This document shows positions 10,141-19,473 of a stretch of 64,000 bases of DNA, piece after piece (the first letter of the stretch is position 1; every line of letters starts with the position of its first letter). The DNA lies in contig JAUKTV010000011.1 in assembly GCA_030549205.1 (NCBI GenBank), positions 62,001-126,000 of the forward strand, read 5' to 3'. Source of the DNA: Apiosordaria backusii. Lineage: Eukaryota; Ascomycota; Sordariomycetes; Sordariales; Lasiosphaeriaceae. Under the pieces are notes generated by a model. It made no database searches and had not been told where the DNA came from. It saw only the letters and a program-made list of their open reading frames with translations. Made by a program: the position numbers and the translations under genes.

Positions 10141-12871
10141 TAGGCCTATAGTAATCCTACTAAAATAGCGTCTATCCTACTAAAAATCTACGTTTTCTAT
10201 ATCTTTTATTTAACTATATAAAAGGCTAGGAAAACTATAGATATTTTAAATATAATAGTTAGGCTTAAATATTCTAAATACGCAATAAAAATCAATTAGC
10301 ATACAGTTCTAACTATAGTTAACTAATTAATTAAGACCTAGTCTTTAAACCTAACTACCTACTATTTACTTAACCACCTACTACCTATAATAGCTATTAT
10401 CTTTATTTACTAAGTATATAGTAAAAAAACTAATAATTCTAGATCTATTAAGTTTTTAAATTTATTAAAAAGATTATCGTCGTTACCTTTAAAGGCTTTT
10501 TCTTCCTACTTAGGCTACTTTAGTATAACGTTATCGTTAAAGTTAACGGTATAGTTATATTTAAAATTACTATAACCTTCCTATTTATATTGGCATTACT
10601 AATTAAAGAAAGTATTAATATTATTAATAGGCCTTTAATTGGTTAGTTAACTTTAAGTTAGTAATAAGGATTATATTTTATTAAAGTTATCCTTACGGTA
10701 GTAATTTTCGCCTTAGTTTTCTATTAAATAAGACTTAAAACTGTTAAGTCTATTTAATAATACTTATATAATTAATTTAATAGCATTATTAGTATTTTAA
10801 ATAAGTAAAAGCAGTAAAAGTTATAAAAGTAATAAACTAAAGGGTATTTTATTAAGTAGCCTTTAAATAGACTTAAATATAAACTTTTCCTTTTTTATAT
10901 TAAAGAAGAAAGTCTTCCTTTTACTTCCTTTAAATATAGGTATTTAAAATAGGTCTTTTTTATTAAAAAGCATGAATTTTTACTTAATTCTAGTAATTTA
11001 AAGGTATTTTTAAAAGGTCTTTTAATAAAGATAATTAATAGTAGGATTTCTAACTTTATTAGTATTGTCTTTCTTTTAAATATTATATTAGGCTTTAACT
11101 TTAGCGATTTCTTCTTTTCTAATTTTATTAATAACCTTTAACTAAGCTTAAGCCTTTACTGCTTAATCTTTCTAATTCTTTATATTTTAAGTAAAGTAAA
11201 TTTACTTTATAGTAATATTAGTTATTAATAATCCCTTTATTAATACTATTATATAGCTATAGGTACTTTTTTAAATAGTAAATACCTTAAGCTATTAACA
11301 TTTTTAGGTTTTAAATTTTTCTATATATTTATAGGCTAATTAAGCCTTATTAATAACGATAGTAATATTAGTAAATAGCCTCTATACTTTAAAAGAAAAA
11401 AGATATAGGTAATTCCTTAATTCTTAAATACCTTACTTAGTGTTTAATTAATAAGTTTTCTTAAGTATAAAAGACTTATAATATATTGTTGTTTTCTTTA
11501 TTAATTTAGTATATAGGATTAAGAAAAGACGTTTATAGTAAAGAAGGAATATTCCGGTCTTTTCAAACCTATCGATAATATATTAGGCCTTAAATCCTGT
11601 ACTTTAAATTCGCTAGTATTTTATTAATAAATAATAAGTTTTTAATTTAAAAGGCAATATAAACTTAAAAGCCTTTAATAAAGTCGGCTTATAAAAACCT
11701 TAAGTCTTTTATTTTTAATACCTATTATAATTAAAGCTAATACTTATACTTAATATATTAAAAAATGCCTATATCTATTAGTTACATTCAGTAAAATAAA
11801 TAAGGAGGTAAAAAGAGTATAATAATATTAAAATCTAGATAATATTTATAAAAAAGAAGATTGTAATAGCTATTAAAGCTATTAAGAATAAATAATTAAT
11901 AAATCTTTTTATCTTTAGCTATACTGTTATACTAGGATTTTACCTTAACTAAGTTAACTTTAAGCAACTTATTAATAGGATCTTATCGATATTTATTATA
12001 ATTAAACTAAGCTTCTAATAATAATAAGACTCTTTTATATTTAGCTTAAGTATAAAGCTTTTATAAGTATTTATTATAGTATTTAATTTAATCTATTATA
12101 ATTTTTATATTATTAAAGGTACTTTTAAAAACAGTAAATTTAATATTATCGTTAAGTTTATTAACTTCTTAATTAACAATAGACTAGGTCTTAAAGATAT
12201 TATATACTGGAATTACTTACCTATTGGCTATACTATAATCGATTAAAATTATAGACTTTTAATTATAAAAGTTAAGAATAGTTAATTAGTAAAATATATA
12301 ATTAGTAAACTCTTTTATTATTAAAGAAAGTTGCTTACTTTATCTTTCTTTTCTATTTTAATAGTTAGAATTTTAAACTTCCTATTTAATATAACTAAGC
12401 AGTATTCTATTTTATCGGTATTTAAATAATTAAAACTAATAATATTATACTTTTTAATTACTAATTTAAAAAGGTTATAAAACTTTTTAAAGTTCTTAAT
12501 AGATAATTTAATTAATAAGTAAGTAGATTCTATAGGTAAAAAGATTGTAAATATAAACTATAAACAGTCTTTTTTAAACCTTTTTTATTACTTTTATAAT
12601 ACCGGCAATGCTAATAATAAATGATAAGATTTAAAGTAATTTACAGTATTTTCTAAAATAGCTCTATTAATAAAGGAACCGGTTTATATTAACTAAAGGA
12701 TATAGCCTTTAAAAGTAGCTTTTTTATTATCTATAAAGCTCTAAAACTGCCTATTAAATCTACCAGAATTAACCAGTCTTCTAGCCTTTTTTAATAACTT
12801 TATATAGTTAGTAATTTACAATTTACTAGTTTTAAAGTATTCTACAGTTATATAAGTATTAAATAGCTTTA

Positions 12872-13299
12872 TGTGACGAACCCCTGATCAGAACCTCTGA
12901 AAGGGATACACAGTTGAAGGTAACTTCTGATAGTAATAGTTCGGTGCAGCTAAACAGTGCACAACAAGATGTCTCAATGTAAACACAAGATACCGTGAAT
13001 ACAAGCTGTGATTGCATACTGCGGAACTATCTACAAGCTATCTAGTTCCTCCGTATATATAGACCTTTTCCTAGTCGTGCTCACCTTGCTCAGTGCCCCG
13101 AGCACACTGATCACTCCGCTTGGTCTGCTCAGTGCTCCAAGCAGACTGAGCATCCCGCTCAGTCTGTTCAGCGTCCTGAGCACACTGATCAACCGTTCCT
13201 TACCGTGATTGGCTCTCCTAGGTGTATTCCTGATTGGTCCTTACTTTCCGTGGTTCCACAACCAATCGTTATTCTCGTCCATATACCAGGGTTGTGACA
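12872..13299 (-). mobile_element. Solo LTR (428 bp), copy A, with perfect 5-bp TSD
   Basis: A block of normal composition inside RIP-mutated DNA. It begins TGTGACGAAC and ends GTTGTGACA on the plus strand, and is flanked by a perfect 5-bp duplication CTTTA (12867-12871 and 13300-13304). The part at 12872-13065 is the reverse complement of 42046-42239 with only about three differences, so this copy lies in the opposite orientation to copy B. In LTR orientation the shared part starts at a TATATATA-containing promoter-like segment. The remaining ~234 bp (13066-13299) is not alignable with copy B and is built of short GAGCACTGAGCA / GATCAGTGTGCTC-like repeats. No internal retrotransposon sequence is present, so it is a solo LTR from recombination between two LTRs. 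Confidence 0.85.
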
Positions 13300-13552
13300 C
13301 TTTAGTATAAGTATAAAGTAAGATAACCTATTATACCTTTATTTAAATTGGTCTTAAATAGTAATTAACTAGCAGGCAGTTAATAGGATCGGGCTTTTAA
13401 GTAATTGGTCGTTTTTAAATATATTAGGTAAAAAAATAGACATTTATAAGTTAAAAATGGTTATAGAATAGTAGTAGAAGATTGGTTATGTTTTAAAAAT
13501 ACGTATTTTTAGTGGTGTTTTCAGTTAAATTTAGACGCGTTAAACCGTAGGA

Positions 13553-13638
13553 CTGTCCGATACGTTCGGGCCTGTCCGACGGTTTTGTCCCCCACTCTGC
13601 TTACAGAAGGGTTTGCAAATCAATCAAGGACCTACAGG
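13553..13638 (-). repeat. Right 86-bp TIR of the TA element
   Basis: Partner of 10055-10140, followed by TA at 13639-13640. The few mismatches with the left copy are transitions. Confidence 0.8.
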
Positions 13639-13640
13639 TA

Positions 13641-14265
13641 GCCTGGTGCGAACCAATATTAAGTCTTGACACGGCAACTTCGTGCATTAAGCAGGGGACG
13701 ATACGCGCCGAGACTACCCCTGCCAGTATTGCCATGAAATGGTAGCGAGGTATCAAATAACCAAGAAGAAAGTGCTGCACATAATAAGAAACGGAAGATA
13801 TCAAGTGCTCTTCTTGCGGGCCATTGAAAAAGGCACCAAGTCTCGAATTGAATTCAGCTTACACAGGTTTTTTTGACAAAAAGAATGTTGTGATCCTCCC
13901 TCAAATATTCATTGCATTACCTAGTAGCCTTGCCAACAGTAAGCATCGCTCAGGTCTGGCTGATTGAAAAGCCACGATTTGTTGGCCGCAATGAACGTCC
14001 ACGCAAAGAGGGGCACGCGATAGGAGAGAGAAGCGCCTGCTCAGACAAGCAGTCATTGGACGAAAGTAAGAACCTTCCCTGCAACGGAAAAACTGCCCTT
14101 TGCACGGTGGTTCTCAGCTTTCCTGATAGCTGACTCATGTTTTATTTGATACCTCACATTGTCGGGTCCAAACATCACCTGCAAACAACATTCTCGCGCT
14201 GAGAGTCAAACTAATAGACACCTTCTTGAGACCACCCCTAATGGTTATGTTCAAGTTGACAATCA
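13641..14265. other. 5' region of the kinase gene, no gene seen
   Basis: About 625 bp of normal composition between the transposon end and the kinase start. If the transposons are removed, this stretch plus 9955-10052 plus 6176-6294 would form one ~0.83-kb divergent promoter shared by the HeLo-pseudokinase and kinase genes (inference). Confidence 0.5.
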
Positions 14266-16487
14266 ATGGCGAGCCATACTTCCTTGTCGTTCGAAGCTGT
14301 CCGTGACACGAAGCTTCCAGCAACTGTCGAGAGCAACATTACCATTCACCGCATATCAACAGTACGGCGAGGGGCGCCGTCGTGGTGGCAAGAACGATGG
14401 GTGCGCCACGACAACAATATTCTCGGGCATGGTGGATGCGGCCTGGTCTGGCTGGAGGGTAAAAATATTTGGAGCAGAAGAAGACAAATGGAGAGCAGTC
14501 AAGGCCATTCGTGTGGTTGATGGCAGGAGCACTAATGAGGGTGTACGTTATGTTCGTGAGCTTGAGGCATTGGCCAAGTTCTCTCAACCAAAGGTACACA
14601 GCCTTCTCATGGACACAGTGACCTTTTGTTATGCTAGCGGTTCTCAAAGTATGCCGAGTTCTTCGTCGAGTTCTTCGGATGGTACGAAATTCCCAATTAT
14701 CTTTGCATCGCTATGGAGTACTGCGAGTATGGGGATTTGAGGAAGTATCTCGAAGCCGTCAAAACAATGCCGGAAGACCAGGTAAAGGAGGTTGCTTCCC
14801 AGGTTCTAGGTGCGTTGGCTATGATGCACGAGGCAGGGTACACCCACAGGGACTTAAAGCCCGCAGTAAGTACACCAGGCACATGCTGAATCACCGGGGA
14901 GAAAAGCTCATGATGTTCTTCAACAGAACATTCTCATCAAATCCATGCCTCCCGCGAAATGGTGGGTCAAGGTCTGTGACCTGGGCCTTAGCAAGCGTGC
15001 CGAAGACATTGCCGGTGCTCCTACGACTGTGAGAGGCACGCCTGGCTTTTTGGCACCCGAGACCCTAGACTGCGACCCCAACACAGGGCAACGGGACTCA
15101 TTCCCAATCGACATGTGGTGCTTTGGCGAAACGGTCTACCAAATGTTGACGGGAGAGCCAGTGTTCAAGTCATACATGGACCTTTTTCACTACCGCGCTG
15201 GTAGTATTGAGTTTCCCGATCAGGCGTTTCAGCGAGTCAATGCCAGCCCAGAGGCTCGTCACTTTGTACGCTCACTCATGCTGGCACATCCACCACTGCG
15301 CCGGACAGCGACTGCACATCATGCTTATGGAGCCCAAGCACATCCCTGGATGGCAAAGACACATATCCAACATCCGCCAGTTCAAACCCAGCCATCAGTC
15401 TCCAACACAACCACCACCGAATGGCCTCCTCCACTTCCTAAAGATGGCGACCAACTAACTGGAGTATCCGGAACATGGACGCAAACAGTCGAGATTTCAC
15501 AGCATGTGAGAGAGCAGGGATTGGGCTCTTCGAATAGTCATAACAGTCCCTACCTTCCATCAAAATTCCCAGCCTTCACAGCACCTGGCCATTCGCCATG
15601 GCCTTATTTTCAGTACGCATACAGCAATCCGACACCTAGCGTCGGTCCGTATTACAATTTTCTATCTTCAACCGAATACCATGCAGCTCAATATCTCAAT
15701 GCAATGATGACTATGTCAGGTGGAAACTACTACGTGCCTTCCTTTCCAGCACATATGGCCCGATCGAAACCGTCCAACCGATCGAAGCCAGCCGAAGTAG
15801 TCAAAAGGGAGTTCAAGGAGGCGATCACGAAAGCCGCGAGCAAACTGTCAGAGACTCGGACCACGTCGAAAGACGCAGATTCAAACACAAAGCCCGCCAG
15901 TATGTCGTCAGAAGAACAGAACCAGTCAAAATATCAGCAACCCGTGTCGATTAACAAGCCTCAAACGCCCGCAAAAAAAACAAAAACAAAGCTGGAGAAA
16001 GTCCGAAGAGGAAAGACTTCGAAAGGAAAAGCTCGACGAGTTCAGGAAATTTGCCGAGACTTTCAAACTGACCACTCCTGTTCCACCTGAAGTGGCGGAG
16101 CTCTTCTCTCGTGACAAGTTACCGAAACCTAAACCAGAAGACATCCCATCAACGAGCGAGCAAAACTTACCGGACGATCAGACTGATGAGAGCTGGACAG
16201 TCGTCACATCAAGGCGGAAGCACTCTTCGGCAACAAAGAGAGGACGGGTGCCTGACTCGCCATCACCTTCCAAGGCCTCACCAGCTGCCGAGAACACAGC
16301 CACCCCGAGTCACACTGTGACTTCTGCGGACTTGCCAGCATCGCAGAAGCAGTTTGTAGCACACCGACCAGCACCGGGACTACCAAAGCCTAGTGTGTGC
16401 AATCTTGGGCTAAAGTGGCCGCAACCGAGAGTGGAGAGTCAACGAGACGGAGCGTGGAAAAGAGGCAGTCTTTCAAAGAGGCTATAG
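14266..16487 (+). CDS. Ser/Thr protein kinase with long disordered C-terminus (gene model uncertain)
   Basis: An active-looking kinase. It has a glycine loop ILGHGGCGLVWLE (~53-65), a WRAVKAIR lysine, a catalytic loop HRDLKPANILI (~169), DLG in place of DFG (~192) and GTPGFLAPETL. Introns at 14594-14649 and 14866-14926 have good splice sites and join the motifs exactly. Between the glycine loop and AVK the frame must shift. Either one base was gained in GGGTAAAAA at 14458-14465, or a GT...AG segment of 19 nt (14459-14477) is removed, which is shorter than any usual fungal intron. The tail is Ser/Pro/Lys-rich. The frame running from 14927 stops at 16090, but a natural-looking charged helix (ERLRKEKLDEFRKFAETF) continues in another frame to 16487. 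It can be joined by an intron with a GTATGT donor at 15900-16008, giving ~658 aa, or by an indel in the A8 run near 15973. The gene could be functional or freshly broken. Confidence 0.65.
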
Positions 16488-17015
16488 GCACTTGGTAGTC
16501 AAGCACGTTGGAGGTCCGTCATGACGTTTTGGAAGTCAAAGCATGCGATTTCCAGATCGACAACTATTAACGATCCGCACCATGGTTGGTGCAGGGGTCC
16601 AAAAAGCTTAGCATCGTGACATGCCAAGAACCCCTGAAGAAACTGCGCTCGGTTCAAGTTGCCGACTGATGGCGCGCAATGAAACAGCGAGGAACGCTAG
16701 GTACCAAACCTCTTTCTCCACGCACTGCAACCAAAAGTCCCGAGCTCGTGTGGCTCCGCCAACGAGCCTTGCAATAAAATCTGGTGCGGGCTGTGTACTG
16801 TCACGATTCGTCCTGAGCTCTGAAGCCCCTGTTTTCGTTTCAGGGAAACTTTTGGCAAGTCAATGCGAATTTCGGGGTCCTTTTCAAGGGGCAAAGAAAA
16901 TGCTGCGTGCAACACCAAGATGAGCAATAAGAGGGCACACGATGCCGTCCGCGACCCTCTTTGGAAAGTCCTGTAAGACCATGAATAACACCCAGTCATC
17001 TCGAAAAACACAGCA
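16488..17015. other. Intergenic; promoter side of the esterase gene
   Basis: About 530 bp between the kinase 3' end and the esterase start. No reading frame with a recognisable product. Confidence 0.5.
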
Positions 17016-19059
17016 ATGTGGCCCGCACAAGCAGTAATAGGGGCTGTCAGCACCCTTCTCGCTCTCCAAGCCGATCAGTTCAGCCCAGATTACATTTCAA
17101 GTAACAGCACATCATCATGGCACACTTTTCTTGCCAAGCGAGCAGCCAAGGACTTTTTCCTTCGAGTAATGCCCCTCGGAGCATCCATTACCCAAGGAGT
17201 TGGGTCAACAGATGGACTTGGGTACCGCGATTTGCTTCGCGCACAGCTTCGTGCGCAGGGGTGGAATGTCAACATGGTAGGATCGAAACAAAACGGACCT
17301 ATGGATGACAATGACAACGAAGGACATCCGGGGTGGACTATCAATCAGGTCCGCGGGGAGTTCAGCAAGACAGGCAAGGCGCTGATGCCAAATTTGGTGC
17401 TCCTCAACGCTGGAACGTAGATCTATCCACACCCCTGGTTTCTCACAAATATCACCGTCATGTATCATGTATGTGCTGACATAGATGTTAAGAAACGACT
17501 GCATCCGCCAAATTGACACCAACAACGCAGGGGCCCGCCTCAAAGTCCTCATAGACGACGTCTTCACCACCATCCCAGGGGTAGCAGTCATCGTATCAAC
17601 CCTAGCACCATCACGAGGAAACGACAGCTGTTCCGCGGACCTCAGCCGACAATACCGCGAATTGGTAGCCGACACCTACAGGGGCAACCCAAGCATCGGA
17701 ATGGCTGATCTGTACGCTGCCATCAACGTAAACGACCACCTCCATCCGGATGGGATACACCCCAACGACGCCGGGTATGCCATTTTTACTTCACTATGGA
17801 TGGACGCCATACGAAAATTGGAAGATCAGATTCAACCCCCTGCGCCGGTGGTTGATGATGGTCCTGCTGATGTTCCCCGGCCACCAGTTCCTGCACCACC
17901 ACCACCAAACGGAAGGGAGTGCAACAGGACACCGGGGACAGTAGTCGACGGGACGTACGTGCACGAGCAAATTGAAAAGGGGATATTGGGCTCAGCAAAG
18001 ACTCTGAAGCGAGTAGATGGGAAGGAGACAGATGCTGCATCGGTATTCTTTGCGAATGTTGTGGTGCTGAATAACTTCTTCAAGAGGGGCGAGGAACTGG
18101 ATGATCGGGTTACGATTTATCATGGCGGAGAAGGGAGGAGTAGGTATCTGCTATCACAGAACCGGGGAGATGGGAATTTTGAGACGGATACTGTGGAGTT
18201 TGATGTGGGGATCGATTGTGATGTTGGGAATGGAGCGAGGGTTGTTTTTGCTGATTATGTGAGTATTCCTTTGCAATTCTGTGTCATGGGAGCCTTTTCT
18301 AACACTTTGGTCAAAACAGAACAACGACGGCATGGATGACTTTTTCTGTGTCAACTCCAAAGCTGGCGTGTCAGTCTCTCTGAACCGCGGGGGAAGACCG
18401 CCTAGGTTCGAGAGTATTGGACAGGTTGTGCCAGATCAGGACGGCTTTACAGCAGATGATGTTCGTATTGCGCGTAAGTACCGACCTCAACGCCAGTTAC
18501 GTTATCTCATGCTAATAAGTTCTTACAGAGATTGATGGTGACGGAAGCGCAGATTACTGCCTCATCAAAGACGACAGCAGTATCGCTTGCATCCGCCAAA
18601 GTGATCAAGGTGAATTCAACGGGGCTTTGGAGCTGACCTTTGATAAACTGTCTGGAATTGACAAGAGCCGTATTGTCTTGGGAGATATCAACGGAGAGTA
18701 AGTCTCTCCTTTGATTCTGTTCGCAGACTGCTTACCTGCCTTACTAACTCGCATCCCCTTACAGCTTCCGCAGTGATTACATGAGAATTGGAGAGAATGG
18801 CAACGTTTTGGCGTTCATCAACTCCGGCATGGACCAAAATAACGTCCCAGAATGGCGGGATGCTGGTGTCATCACCCAAGGAGGACTTGGTGTTATTCCA
18901 CGAGATCTAGTCAAATTTGGGCGGATCTACGGGTCGGGAAAACTTGACTACATTTATTTGGACGAAAATGCCGGAAGTTTTGATTTTCATGCCTGGCGGA
19001 ACACTGGAAAGGGAGGCACGGTCCGTGTAACAGAAGGGAGTTCTGACTGCCCTCCATGA
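17016..19059 (+). CDS. Secreted SGNH/GDSL esterase with C-terminal FG-GAP/VCBS-like repeats
   Basis: Five exons (17016-17416, 17493-18258, 18320-18473, 18529-18697, 18765-19059) give 594 aa in frame. All introns have GT-AG ends, and several have CTAAC-like branch points. The N-terminus (MWPAQAVIGAVSTLLALQA) looks like a signal peptide. SGNH blocks are visible: RVMPLGASITQG with the nucleophile Ser (block I), LNAGTNDC (block III, split by intron 1) and DGIHPNDAGY with the Asp-His pair (block V). A Pro-rich linker (~residues 275-290) follows. The C-terminal half carries repeated Asp/Gly-rich strands such as NNDGMDDFFC, IDGDGSADYC and DINGDFRSDY, typical of FG-GAP/VCBS calcium-binding propeller repeats. 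It is probably an extracellular carbohydrate or lipid esterase; the substrate cannot be read from the sequence. A Fot1-like transposon sits ~325 bp downstream. Confidence 0.85.
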
Positions 19060-19383
19060 CGAAGATGAGTTATGACACGGGATGGTTTGGCAGTCTGTAC
19101 ATTACTGTTGTAATAAATTTGTATATAGACAGCGTTCACGAATATTTTCCTTTGTTCGTGCCAGCAGGCCGCTCATATGTCACGTTGGGTTTAAGAAGTT
19201 CGGCTTATGCCTCAGGTTTGTCGCAAGTTTTGATCTCGGACAGATCGCTCAAGAGTCAGGTCACACCCCGACCCTTCTCTTTTTTAACCTAAGGTACTTA
19301 TAGGCCCTTTGCTTCATGCTCCTTTCCCGAGTCAAACTTCACACCAGGACAACACTTCAAAATTCTAACACCATCACTATCTA
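19060..19383. other. Intergenic between the esterase and the Fot1-like element
   Basis: About 320 bp, presumably the esterase 3' UTR and flank. The target TA of the transposon is at 19382-19383. Confidence 0.5.
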
Positions 19384-19430
19384 ACGTATATTATAAGCGA
19401 GTGACCCATATAAGCGAGTGACCCACTTCC
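19384..19430 (+). repeat. Left 47-bp TIR of the Fot1-like element
   Basis: Identical to the reverse complement of 21199-21245. It contains two tandem copies of a 17-bp motif followed by CTTCC. Confidence 0.92.
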
Positions 19431-19473
19431 CACCACACCGTAACAAACTATCCTCAATTATACCGCAACAACA

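Larger units (their letters stand above)
10055..13638. mobile_element. RIP-destroyed TIR transposon with TA target duplication
   Basis: Inverted repeats of 86 bp (10055-10140 and 13553-13638, beginning CCTRTAGGTCCTTGATTG) are flanked on both sides by TA (10053-10054 and 13639-13640), as in Tc1/mariner/pogo elements. The two repeats differ by a handful of transitions. Each contains a perfect hairpin-capable motif, CTCTGC-AA-GCAGAG, in the intact copy on the left. The interior is extremely AT-rich, depleted of CA/TG and without any usable reading frame, so the transposase cannot be classified. A solo LTR (12872-13299) has inserted later. Subtracting it and its duplication leaves an original element of about 3.15 kb, longer than a typical Fot1 element. 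It starts 98 bp from the neighbouring hAT-like element. Confidence 0.75.

Noticed and set aside
9937..10143. Plus frame spanning the two transposon ends
   Set aside because: It is made of the hAT-like TIR, the gap and the TA-element TIR; a chance frame across repeat ends.
13008..13208. 66-codon frame in solo LTR copy A with hydrophobic repeats
   Set aside because: It is a translation of the repetitive upstream half of the LTR and has no gene context.
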